A DNA stretch of 6,615 nucleotides from Nitriliruptoraceae bacterium (GCA_007131525.1 SLQK01000233.1:1-6615); one strand, 5' to 3'. Numbered from the stretch's first letter, positions 1-5,904 are shown. Notes: a model not told the origin generated them from the sequence alone. Program-made: numbers and translations.

Positions 1-660
1 CTGCTCACCTTCGATGCGATCTGGTTCCAGGCGGTCGTCATCGTCGCCACCATCATGCTGGCGTGGCTGATCGTGGCGGCCACCTTCGAGCCCTTCGCGG
101 CGATCTACACCCTGGTCACCTACCACCGCGCCATCGAGGGCGTGGAGGTGAACGCCGTGTGGGACCAGCGCCTGCAGCAGATGTCCAAGCAGTTCCGTGA
201 GCTGGTGGGCAAGGCCCAGGCGGACGCGACCGAGACGGACCCACTCGATCAGGCGACCGTGCCACCCGAAGCCCTCGAGGTGGGCGGCGACGGGCCCCCC
301 GGCGGGAGTGCAGCTGGTCACCGTGAGGGCGGAGGTGGCCGGGGGATCGGCGGCTCGGCCGGTGCCGGCGGCGGGAACGCCCTGTCGGGTCTGCGGGGCG
401 CGACGCGTCACGGTGGGCTCGGAGGGCTCGGCAGCATGGTCGGCGGGCTCCTCTCCCAGGCGACCCAGGGGCAGCAGGCGCAGCAGCCGGCCCAGCAGGC
501 GGCCCAGCAGCCGGCGTCGGAGGAGGCACCGCCGCAGCCGCCGCAGCCGGCGCCGCCGGCGTCACCGCCACCTCCGGGGCAGCAGGAGCAGCCGCCGGCG
601 GCTCCGGAGACCCGGGAACCGCCCCCGTCACGGCCCCCGGACCCCGACCCCGGTCAGTGA
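1..660 (+). CDS. C-terminal part of a membrane protein with a Gly/Gln/Pro-rich tail (5' end outside window)
   Basis: The reading frame is open from the first base and ends in TGA at 658-660, so at least 219 residues are present and the start lies upstream. Seen: a hydrophobic membrane segment at about residues 8-31 (aromatic and Val/Ile/Ala-rich), then a soluble stretch with a charged, possibly helical part at about 50-80 (VWDQRLQQMSKQF). From about residue 95 the protein is low complexity: first Gly-rich, then Gln/Ala repeats (QQPA, QQAA), then Pro-rich to the end. The tail is probably disordered and, if the last membrane helix is oriented as its flanking charges hint, cytoplasmic. I do not recognise the family. 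Strong GC3 bias in this frame supports real coding. It converges on the MFS gene, so the two are not one operon. Function unknown. Confidence 0.72.
   Translation: MLTFDAIWFQAVVIVATIMLAWLIVAATFEPFAAIYTLVTYHRAIEGVEVNAVWDQRLQQMSKQFRELVGKAQADATETDPLDQATVPPEALEVGGDGPPGGSAAGHREGGGGRGIGGSAGAGGGNALSGLRGATRHGGLGGLGSMVGGLLSQATQGQQAQQPAQQAAQQPASEEAPPQPPQPAPPASPPPPGQQEQPPAAPETREPPPSRPPDPDPGQ
481..516 (+). repeat. Three 12-bp tandem repeats encoding QQPA/QQAA
   Basis: Three consecutive 12-base units, CAGCAGCCGGCC (481-492), CAGCAGGCGGCC (493-504) and CAGCAGCCGGCG (505-516), encode QQPA-QQAA-QQPA inside the tail of the first protein. The unit is a multiple of three, so changes in copy number would keep the frame. 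It is followed by shorter CCGCAGCCG units that encode PQP. Confidence 0.7.
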
Positions 661-718
661 GCCGACGGCCTCGTCCGCGTCCGGGGTGGTGAGGGGCCGA
701 CGTCGCCACCGCAGCAGA

Positions 719-737
719 CTCCGGGCGCGGTCCGGAG
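719..737. terminator. Hairpin between convergent genes, possible terminator
   Basis: In the 86-base gap between the convergent membrane-protein and MFS genes, CTCCGG (719-724) pairs with CCGGAG (732-737) around a 7-base loop. It lies 58 bases after the first gene's stop and 9 bases after the MFS stop on the other strand. There is no T-tract on either side, so an intrinsic terminator is only possible. The rest of the gap shows nothing. Confidence 0.3.
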
Positions 738-746
738 GCGGCGCGC

Positions 747-2006
747 TCAGGGGCCGTCGAACTCGTCGAGCTCCCATCCCCGGGTCTCGGGGAGGAGGCG
801 GAAGCCGAGGGCGATGAGCGCCGTGCCGATGCCGATCCACCTCGCCGCGGCCGCGAACCCACCCGTCAGGTCCGCGAGCACGCCGAAGGACGCCAGCCCG
901 ATCACGGCACCGACCACCCCGGCCACGGTCTCCCACCCGGCCACGGTCGCCCGGACCGACGTCGGCACGAGCTCGGCGACCAGGGCGCCCGTCGGGGGGG
1001 CGAAGGCGCTGCTGGCGGTGATCGCCAACAGGTAGCCGATCGCCAGCTCCCGCGTGGAGCCGGAGTAGGCGATGGTGACCGCCAGGCCGCTCGCCGCCAT
1101 GGTGACCCCCGCCGTGACCGTGCGCCCGATCCGGTCCGCCGCGAACCGCCCCAGGAGGAGGCCCACCAGCCCCGCGGGACCCGCAGCCAGCACCAGGCTG
1201 GAGAGCAGGAGGGGGGAGGCGCCGAGCACGCCCTCGCCGTAGACGAACAGGTAGGTGAAGCCCGGCCCGGTGGCCAGGGCGATCGCTCCGACCAGGGTGG
1301 CCAGCAGCGCCACGCGGCCGACGAGCTCCCGGGGCACCCGGCCCGGCAGCCCGGTGGCGGTGGTCCGGCTGACCGCGATCGCCGGCTCCCGGATCCTGCG
1401 GGCGAGCAGGGGCAGCAGCAGCAGCGGGAGCAGGGAGAACGCCATCACCGGGCGGAAGGAGGTCTCCCCCGGCAGCAGGCCCCGACCGATGGCGACCACG
1501 CCGGCGCCGATCCCGTAGGCGGCGGCGATCAGCGCCAGCGCCCAGGCCCGACCGCCGCTGTCGGTCTCCTCAGCGGCGATCACGCCCGCGATGACGTTCA
1601 GAGCCGACAGCAGCGGCCGGGCCATGGCGATGAGCACCACGAACACCCAGAAGCCCCACGACAGCGCCGACAGCGTCGTGAGCGTCAACCCGACGGCGGC
1701 CGCGGCCAGCAGCACGCGCCGGCGACCCAGGCGGTCGGCCATGGCGGCGGTCGGCAGGCTGCCGAGGGAGGACAGGCGGATCAGGGCGAGCGCGATGCCG
1801 AGCGTGGTGGCAGGCAGCCCGAGCTGATCGAGCGCGCCGTCACCGGCCACCTCGCCGAACTCCACCGCGACGTCGCGGATCACCGTGGTCACGCCGAACT
1901 GCGCGATCCCCGAGGCGACCGACAGCACGGCGACCGACAGCACCGGCACGCTCAACCACCCCGGTCGCCACCAGGGTGGGCGCGAGGTGCTCCGGCCCTC
2001 GTCCAC
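747..2006 (-). CDS. MFS transporter, 12-helix type
   Basis: A 419-residue integral membrane permease, expected to move a small solute using the proton gradient; the substrate cannot be read from sequence. Seen: alternating hydrophobic helices across the whole length; the MFS loop 2-3 motif MADRLGRRRV at about residues 89-98; its second-half echo GRFAADRIGR at about 286-295; a VPTSVRATVAGWE stretch near 350, as in sugar and organic-acid porters; and a C-terminal PETRGWELDE near 406-415 resembling the sugar-porter PETKG motif. Start choice: GTG at 2006-2004 is preceded by GAGGAG at 4 bases and GGAGG at 12 bases. Longer starts at 2084 and 2189 would add an Arg-rich stretch that overlaps the divergent exonuclease gene, so I reject them. 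MFS membership is secure; a sugar or acid substrate is only suggested. Confidence 0.9.
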   Translation of the reverse strand: MDEGRSTSRPPWWRPGWLSVPVLSVAVLSVASGIAQFGVTTVIRDVAVEFGEVAGDGALDQLGLPATTLGIALALIRLSSLGSLPTAAMADRLGRRRVLLAAAAVGLTLTTLSALSWGFWVFVVLIAMARPLLSALNVIAGVIAAEETDSGGRAWALALIAAAYGIGAGVVAIGRGLLPGETSFRPVMAFSLLPLLLLPLLARRIREPAIAVSRTTATGLPGRVPRELVGRVALLATLVGAIALATGPGFTYLFVYGEGVLGASPLLLSSLVLAAGPAGLVGLLLGRFAADRIGRTVTAGVTMAASGLAVTIAYSGSTRELAIGYLLAITASSAFAPPTGALVAELVPTSVRATVAGWETVAGVVGAVIGLASFGVLADLTGGFAAAARWIGIGTALIALGFRLLPETRGWELDEFDGP

Positions 2007-2070
2007 GCAGCTCCTCGTCCTCCCGGCGGCCCGACGGTAGCGCCCGGGCTGCTGGCGACGGCGGTGCCGG

Positions 2071-2076
2071 TAGCGT
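2071..2076 (+). promoter_or_regulatory. -10 box of a leaderless promoter for xth
   Basis: TAGCGT at 2071-2076 is followed by only six bases (GACGAC) before the ATG at 2083, and no Shine-Dalgarno sequence precedes that ATG. A TANNNT box 6-9 bases from the start codon is the known layout of leaderless actinobacterial genes, so the transcript probably starts at or next to the ATG. No clear -35 was found. The 76-base divergent region must also hold the MFS promoter; TACCGT at 2039-2034 (minus strand) is a weak candidate for its -10. Confidence 0.45.
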
Positions 2077-2082
2077 GACGAC

Positions 2083-2862
2083 ATGCGACTCGTGACCTGG
2101 AACGTCAACTCGATCCGTGCCCGGCTGCCACGGGTCCGTGAGCTGCTGGACCGCCACCGCCCCGACGTGGTCTGCCTGCAGGAGACCAAGGTCGCCGCCG
2201 ACGCCTTCCCCCATGCCGCGCTCCGGGATCACGGGTACCGCGCGGTGGAGTCCTCCGAGGGCCGCTGGAACGGGGTCGCGCTGGTGGCGCCGCTGGACGT
2301 CGAGGTGGAGCGGGTGGCGACCTCGCTGCCGGGTGCGCCGGATCCGGGAGAGGCCCGCTGGGTGGAGGCGACCATCCAGGGGGTACGCGTGGCGTCGGTG
2401 TACGTCCCCAACGGGCGGGACCGGGACCACCCGATGTTCGCCGCCAAGCTCCGGTTCCTGGAGGCGATGCACACCCACCTCGTCGACCTGGTCGCAGCCG
2501 GACCGACGGTGGTGGCCGGTGACATCAACATCGCACCCGAGGACCGGGATGTGTGGGACGTGGCCCAGGCCGGGTTGACCACCCACATCACCCCGGAGGA
2601 GCGCCAGCGCCTGGCCGCGCTGCTGGAGCTCGGGGTCGTCGACGCCTATCGCGCCGTGGAACCCGAGGCGAGCGGGTTCACCTGGTGGGACTACCGGCTG
2701 CGCTCCTTCCAGCGTGGCTGGGGGATGCGGATCGACCTCGCGCTGGTGAGCGAGCACCTGTCGGTGCAGGGCTGCGAGGTGGCCACCGACTTCCGTGCGG
2801 CGAACGCCGCGGGCGACAAGCCCTCGGATCACGCCCCCCTGGTCGTCGACCTCAGGCGCTGA
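2083..2862 (+). CDS. xth: Exonuclease III family AP endonuclease
   Basis: A 259-residue cytoplasmic DNA repair enzyme of the exonuclease III/APE1 family, which cuts the backbone 5' of abasic sites and removes 3' blocking groups in base excision repair with a divalent metal. Every catalytic motif is present: WNVNS with Asn7, LQETK with Glu34 (metal ligand), VYVPNG with Tyr107, GDINIAP with Asp147 and Asn149, RIDLAL with Asp218, and SDHAP with the Asp249-His250 pair. Length matches typical bacterial XthA (about 250-270). The first residues MRLVTWNVNSIRARL begin exactly where the family does, which fixes the ATG. It is divergent from the MFS gene and overlaps the end of the convergent flavoprotein gene by 34 bases. 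XthA and ExoA subtypes are not separated here. Confidence 0.95.
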   Translation: MRLVTWNVNSIRARLPRVRELLDRHRPDVVCLQETKVAADAFPHAALRDHGYRAVESSEGRWNGVALVAPLDVEVERVATSLPGAPDPGEARWVEATIQGVRVASVYVPNGRDRDHPMFAAKLRFLEAMHTHLVDLVAAGPTVVAGDINIAPEDRDVWDVAQAGLTTHITPEERQRLAALLELGVVDAYRAVEPEASGFTWWDYRLRSFQRGWGMRIDLALVSEHLSVQGCEVATDFRAANAAGDKPSDHAPLVVDLRR

Positions 2863-4142
2863 CCCGCCGTCGCCGGACAGGCCCCGGCGCCGGTGGTCAC
2901 CCGATCGGCCCGGACGGGGTCGTCGCCGCGGACGACCGCCGCGATGCGTTGCGCGGCGCGACGGTGACCGACGAGGTTGCCGGCGGTCGGGCCCAGCAGC
3001 AGGCCCGCCGCGGCGCCGACGAGGTGCACCTCGGTGCCGGGCCAGCGCAGCGCCGCATCGAGCTCCGGCAGCCCACGGGCGATGGGGGTCGGGTGTGCGC
3101 GCCGCAGCGCGGCGCACAGCGGGTCGGTGGACGCGTCGAGTGCACCGCCCGTGGCGCACCACAGGGCGTCGGCCTCGCTGGTGCTGCCGTCGTCGAGGGA
3201 CACCGCGAGCCGCTCGCGCCGGGGCCGGACGGCGGCGATCGTGCGCCGCTGGTGGAGCACCAGCGCGCCGTCCTCGGTGGCCTGCGCCAGGCTGCGACGC
3301 ATCCAGTGGGGCATGCTCCCGCCACCGCGGGCCTGGTCGATCAGTTGCCGGCGCCGCTCGGGATCCGGCTCCGCAGCGAAGGGCCGGAGCTTCTTCGGGC
3401 CGAGCCAGGTCGGGTGGGTGTCGTAGCGCCGGACCATGAGTCGTCGTCGGGACACCAGCCTGACCCGGGCCCCGCGGGCGACGGCACCGAGGGCCAGGTG
3501 CCCTGCGGAGATGCCACCACCGACGATCAGCACCTCGCCGCCCGAGGGCGTCCGTCGGACGTCCGCGTCGTCACCGACCGCGACGCACGGGTGCCGGCTC
3601 CAGGCGCGCAGCGCCGGCGGCACCGACGGACGTCGGGCGTTGGTGGCGAGCACGACACGCTCCGGCCGACGGATGACGTCGTCGCTGCCGGTGACGCACG
3701 CCCGACCGTCCCCATCGATATCGAGTCGGACCGCCTCGGCGGGCGTCACCGCGTGCTGGAGTTCCAGGGCCTCGACGAGCGTGGTGATGAACCGGGCGAA
3801 GGCTGCCGTGGTGGGCAGGTTCGCCTGACCGGCCCGGACCAGCTCTCCATCGGCGGCACCCGCCAGCAGTGCGAAGGGGTCGGGGTGGGGGTGGTGCACG
3901 GCCGGTGACCGCAGGTGCGCGATGTCCTGGGCCGCGAACCGGTGATGCCACCGCTCCAGCCAGCCGCCGCCGGGGTCGAGCACCTCGAGGTCGTCCTCGC
4001 CGTGGCACCGCAGCGCCGATGCCACGGCCAGGCCGGCGGGCCCCGCGCCGACGATGAGGGTGCCACCGGCCCGGTCGCGCCCGGCCCAGTCGTGCGCGAG
4101 GGGCCGGCGATCCGACGAGGTGGTCCTGCTGGGTGCGTGCAA
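2829..4142 (-). CDS. FAD/NAD(P)H-dependent oxidoreductase resembling N-hydroxylating monooxygenases, under a Zur-like box
   Basis: A 437-residue two-Rossmann flavoprotein. Seen: FAD-binding GAGPAG at residues 32-37 after a hydrophobic strand; an HLRSPAVHHPHPDPFALL segment at 76-93; an LATNARRPSVPP turn at 165-176; a second dinucleotide fold VLIVGGGISAGH at 204-215, probably for NAD(P)H; and LWCATGG with a later VHLVGAAAGLLLGPTAGN stretch closing the FAD domain. This order matches the lysine/ornithine N-hydroxylase (IucD, PvdA) and related flavin monooxygenase group, but the substrate is unknown. No signal peptide or membrane segment is seen. Start: TTG at 4142-4140 with GGAGG nine bases upstream; no ATG or GTG in frame fits better. 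A good promoter with a Zur-like operator lies just upstream, which suggests induction under zinc shortage. The last 25 or so residues are of low information. It is separated from the His-rich gene by a hairpin, so it is its own unit. Confidence 0.85.
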   Translation of the reverse strand: MHAPSRTTSSDRRPLAHDWAGRDRAGGTLIVGAGPAGLAVASALRCHGEDDLEVLDPGGGWLERWHHRFAAQDIAHLRSPAVHHPHPDPFALLAGAADGELVRAGQANLPTTAAFARFITTLVEALELQHAVTPAEAVRLDIDGDGRACVTGSDDVIRRPERVVLATNARRPSVPPALRAWSRHPCVAVGDDADVRRTPSGGEVLIVGGGISAGHLALGAVARGARVRLVSRRRLMVRRYDTHPTWLGPKKLRPFAAEPDPERRRQLIDQARGGGSMPHWMRRSLAQATEDGALVLHQRRTIAAVRPRRERLAVSLDDGSTSEADALWCATGGALDASTDPLCAALRRAHPTPIARGLPELDAALRWPGTEVHLVGAAAGLLLGPTAGNLVGHRRAAQRIAAVVRGDDPVRADRVTTGAGACPATAGQRLRSTTRGA

Positions 4143-4171
4143 CGTCCGGGTCCTCCGAGGCGGAGGCGGTG

Positions 4172-4200
4172 ACGCTACCCGTAATAGGAATCATTCTCAA
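4172..4200 (-). promoter_or_regulatory. Sigma-70-type promoter of the flavoprotein gene
   Basis: On the minus strand TTGAGA (4200-4195) and TAGCGT (4177-4172) are separated by exactly 17 bases, a good match to the housekeeping consensus. Transcription would start near 4165, giving a short leader that contains GGAGG (4156-4152) and the TTG start at 4142. The Zur-like operator covers the -35 and most of the spacer. Confidence 0.65.
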
Positions 4201-4201
4201 C
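4181..4201 (+). promoter_or_regulatory. Zur-box-like operator
   Basis: An AT-rich island in GC-rich surroundings. TAATAGGAATCATTCTCA (4182-4199) matches the actinobacterial Zur box (of the form TAATGAAAATCATTATCA) at most positions, including the AATCATT core and the outer TAAT and TCA. It overlaps the -35 and spacer of the flavoprotein promoter, where a zinc-loaded Zur would block RNA polymerase. A Fur or IdeR site is less likely, given the zinc genes alongside and the lack of IdeR-type TTAGG half-sites. No zur gene is in the window. Confidence 0.65.
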
Positions 4202-4238
4202 TATGGAGCACCGGGGGCCCCGACACCCCGAGACGCAG

Positions 4239-4267
4239 CGGCGGCCCGCCGATCGGGCGAGCCGCCG
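4239..4267 (-). terminator. Strong GC hairpin after the His-rich gene
   Basis: CGGCGGC (4239-4245) pairs with GCCGCCG (4261-4267); inside it, after one C/A mismatch, CGCC (4247-4250) pairs with GGCG (4256-4259) around a five-base loop. It begins 17 bases past the stop codon of the His-rich gene on the minus strand and lies upstream of the flavoprotein promoter. There is no T-tract, so it is a U-less terminator at best. Confidence 0.45.
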
Positions 4268-4284
4268 TGGGCGTGGGGCAGTGC

Positions 4285-4581
4285 TCAGTGCTCGTCGTAG
4301 TGGTCGCCGTGGACCGCGTGGCGGTGACCGTCGTGCAGGTAGTCGACGTGGTCGCCGTGGGTGACCGTCTCGTGGCCGCAGCCGTCACCGTGGGTGTGGT
4401 CGTGGGGCTGTGCGACCACGTGGACGTCGTCCACGGAGCACTCGTCGTAGTGGTCGCCATGGGGGGTGTGGGCGTGGCCGTCGTGGAGGTAGTCGAGGTG
4501 GTCGCCGTGCTCCACGGCGGGGTGCCCACAGTCGGGGGCGTGGGTGTGGGTGTGGTCGGGGTGGGTGGTGCAGGTCGCCAT
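4285..4581 (-). CDS. His-rich protein with two tandem metal-binding domains
   Basis: A 98-residue protein with 25 histidines, 4 cysteines and many acidic residues, but no membrane segment and no signal peptide. After a short HTHTH-type lead, residues 18-48 and 68-98 are two copies of one domain that agree at 23 of 31 positions. Each holds CGH, HGDHxDYLHDGHxH and HGDHYDE. A single copy of this CGH...HGDHxDYLHDGH motif is known from short proteins near bacterial metal-transport genes and is taken to bind zinc or a similar cation; no enzyme activity is implied. Start: ATG at 4581 with GGAG five bases away; ATG at 4599 is possible but has a poor ribosome site. It has its own promoter overlapped by an operator-like inverted repeat beside the ArsR gene. 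The likely role is cytoplasmic zinc buffering or hand-over, by inference. Confidence 0.88.
   Translation of the reverse strand: MATCTTHPDHTHTHAPDCGHPAVEHGDHLDYLHDGHAHTPHGDHYDECSVDDVHVVAQPHDHTHGDGCGHETVTHGDHVDYLHDGHRHAVHGDHYDEH
4288..4530 (-). repeat. Tandem duplication inside the His-rich gene (150-bp period)
   Basis: Copy A lies at 4530-4438 and copy B at 4380-4288, both 31 codons, spaced 150 bases apart. Near-identical stretches such as CTCGTCGTAGTGGTCGCC (plus strand, near 4290 and 4441) show the duplication in DNA. The leads before each copy (PDHTHTHAPD and PHDHTHGDG) are also alike, so the unit was probably larger than 31 codons. Confidence 0.85.
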
Positions 4582-4622
4582 GCTCGCTCCGGTGGTCATC
4601 GCTGGGTTGGTGCCACCCTCTG

Positions 4623-4651
4623 ACGATAGCATCGGAACATCGCGATGTCAC
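4623..4651 (-). promoter_or_regulatory. Promoter of the His-rich gene
   Basis: On the minus strand GTGACA (4651-4646) and TATCGT (4628-4623) are exactly 17 bases apart, both close to the sigma-70 consensus. Predicted transcription start is near 4616, about 35 bases before the ATG at 4581. It lies in the 116-base gap after the ArsR gene, so the His-rich gene can be expressed apart from the upstream genes. Confidence 0.6.
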
Positions 4652-4660
4652 GATGTATCG
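4624..4660. promoter_or_regulatory. Nested inverted repeat, probable ArsR/SmtB operator
   Basis: A perfect 12-base palindrome, ACATCGCGATGT (4637-4648), is flanked by CGATAGCATCG (4624-4634) and CGATGTATCG (4651-4660), which are inverted copies of each other apart from one extra base. The whole forms a near-palindrome of 37 bases centred at 4642/4643, lying across the -35, spacer and -10 of the His-rich promoter. ArsR-family repressors bind such inverted repeats over promoters and leave when metal binds. Assignment to the neighbouring ArsR rests on position. Confidence 0.6.
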
Positions 4661-4697
4661 GTCGGGCGCGGGGAGGGGGAGTCGGGGCGAGCGACGG

Positions 4698-4991
4698 TCA
4701 GGCCACCTCGGTGGCGTGGATCACCGCGTCCTCGACGATGTGGGCCACGTGCTCATCAACGAGGTGGTAGCGGACCTCGCGGCCCTCGCGGACCGCGGCG
4801 ACCAGGCGCACGCCCCGCAGGATGGCCAGGTGCTCCGAGACCCGCGGCTGGGGCACGTCCAGGGCGTCCACGAGCTCGTGCACCGCGCGCGGCCCATCCG
4901 CCAGCAGCCGGACGATCTCGACGCGCAGCGGGTTGGACAACGCCTTGAAGGTGTCGGTCACCCGGTCCAGGGCCTCGGCGGGCGTCCGCAC
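4698..4991 (-). CDS. ArsR/SmtB-family zinc-sensing repressor
   Basis: A 97-residue winged-helix regulator that acts as a dimer on DNA. Seen: FKALSNPLRVEIVRLLADGP at 15-34, typical of the family; recognition helix region VPQPRVSEHLAILRGVRLV at 46-64; and wing VREGREVRYHLVD at 67-79. Asp79-x-His81, ten residues, then His92-xx-Glu95 is exactly the alpha-5 metal site of SmtB and CzrA (DxHx10HxxE), which senses Zn(II). The protein has no cysteine, so the thiolate alpha-3 and alpha-3N sites for Cd, Pb or As are absent. Co or Ni sensing through alpha-5 cannot be excluded. Start: GTG at 4991 with GGAGG seven bases upstream; the length is that of small ArsR proteins. It lies 58 bases after znuC on the same strand, possibly co-transcribed, and just before the operator and promoter of the His-rich gene, its likely target. 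Confidence 0.9.
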   Translation of the reverse strand: MRTPAEALDRVTDTFKALSNPLRVEIVRLLADGPRAVHELVDALDVPQPRVSEHLAILRGVRLVAAVREGREVRYHLVDEHVAHIVEDAVIHATEVA

Positions 4992-5012
4992 ATCGCAACC
5001 TCCGTCCGCGCG

Positions 5013-5026
5013 GAGCGTAGACGCTC
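5013..5026. promoter_or_regulatory. Inverted repeat upstream of the ArsR gene
   Basis: GAGCGT (5013-5018) and ACGCTC (5021-5026) are inverted copies separated by AG, 21 bases before the ArsR start. On the minus strand it contains TACGCT, a possible weak -10 box, with no matching -35. It could be an autoregulatory site or a short hairpin in a znuC-arsR transcript. It does not share the CGATG half-sites seen before the His-rich gene. Confidence 0.3.
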
Positions 5027-5049
5027 GCCCGTCGTGGGACGGGATGCCG

Positions 5050-5904
5050 TCAGGTCGCCAGGTGGTCCTCGTGGCGATGGTCGTGGGGGTTGGGGTCGTC
5101 GAGGACCAGCGTGCCGTCGTCGAGGACGTGGACGTGGCCGCCGTAGGCGCGGCCGAGCAGTTCGGGTGTCAAGGTCGTGGAGGGCGGGCCCGCTGCGACC
5201 ACCTCGGTCGCCATCAGGACCGCGAGGTCGGCGAGGCGGGCGGTCCCGACGTCATGGGTCGTGAGGATGATGATCCGGCCGGCGTCTCGCTCCTCGGCGA
5301 CGACCTGCATGATCGTCTCCTGGGTGATGAGGTCGAGCCCGGTGATCGGTTCGTCGAGCAACAGCACGTCGGCTCGCTGGGCAAGGCCCTGTGCCACGTA
5401 GGTCCGCTGTCGCTGCCCACCGGACAGCTCGTGCAGCTGGCGGTGGCGGAGGTCGGAGATGCGCATCCGGGCGATGGCGTCCTCGATCGCGGTGCGGTCC
5501 TCAGCCGTGAGGCGGCGTGCGATGCCCCGTCGTCCGTAGGCCCCCATGCGCACGGTCTCGAGCACCGTGAGCGGCACGGCCTCGTTGGCCACCGTCGTCT
5601 GGAGCACGTGGGCGACCCGGTTGCGCATCGGCTGGCCCGGAGGGCCCGTCACGTCCACGCGACCACGGGTCGGCTTGACCAGGCCGGAGATGACCGACAC
5701 CAGGGTGGACTTGCCGGAACCGTTCGGGCCGATGACCGCGACGAGCGTGCCGGCGTCGATGGTGAGATCGGCGTCGCGGACGGCCTCGATCTCCCCGTAG
5801 GTGACGGTGAGACCCTCGATCCGGACCTGCAGCGGCGCGCCGTTGCCGCGCGCTGAGCGCACGCCACCCCCCTTGGTGGGTGGCGAGTTCGGAACAGTTC
5901 CCAT
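5050..5904 (-). CDS. znuC: Zinc ABC transporter ATP-binding protein, ZnuC-like
   Basis: A 284-residue ATPase that would power a zinc importer from the cytoplasmic face of the membrane. Seen: Walker A GPNGSGKST at about 59-67; a Q-loop Gln in HVLQTT near 102; signature LSGGQRQR at about 160-167; Walker B VLLLDEP at about 180-186; and the switch His in LTTHD near 217. The C-terminus ends HDHRHEDHLAT, a His-rich tail also found in some ZnuC proteins and a possible zinc site. Zinc or manganese specificity is inferred from this tail and from the divergent zinc-binding lipoprotein. Start: ATG at 5904 with GAGG six bases upstream (GAGGAAGGTA before ATG); GTG at 5862 is a fair alternative giving 270 residues. 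It is divergent from znuA with a Zur-like motif over its start. No permease gene follows it; the ArsR gene comes next after 58 bases. Confidence 0.88.
   Translation of the reverse strand: MGTVPNSPPTKGGGVRSARGNGAPLQVRIEGLTVTYGEIEAVRDADLTIDAGTLVAVIGPNGSGKSTLVSVISGLVKPTRGRVDVTGPPGQPMRNRVAHVLQTTVANEAVPLTVLETVRMGAYGRRGIARRLTAEDRTAIEDAIARMRISDLRHRQLHELSGGQRQRTYVAQGLAQRADVLLLDEPITGLDLITQETIMQVVAEERDAGRIIILTTHDVGTARLADLAVLMATEVVAAGPPSTTLTPELLGRAYGGHVHVLDDGTLVLDDPNPHDHRHEDHLAT

Noticed and set aside
116..862. Minus-strand open frame opposite the first gene
   Set aside because: Low-complexity Ala/Pro/Arg translation typical of antisense GC-rich DNA, overlapping the end of the MFS gene.
2007..2189. Longer MFS starts at 2084 or 2189
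   Set aside because: They add an Arg-rich, non-MFS N-terminus and run through the xth promoter and first codons, while the GTG at 2006 has a good ribosome site.
2553..3908. Long plus-strand open frame opposite the flavoprotein gene
   Set aside because: It is an antisense frame kept open by high GC; the minus-strand protein carries clear FAD and NAD(P)H motifs.
4054..4623. Val/Gly-rich plus-strand open frame across the His-rich gene
   Set aside because: It is the complement of His (CAC/GTG) and Asp codons and crosses the Zur box and hairpin; it has no domain of its own.
5891..5901. GGAACAGTTCC as a LexA (SOS) box
   Set aside because: The actinobacterial SOS box has four bases between GAAC and GTTC; here there is only one. 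The Zur-like reading fits the genes better.
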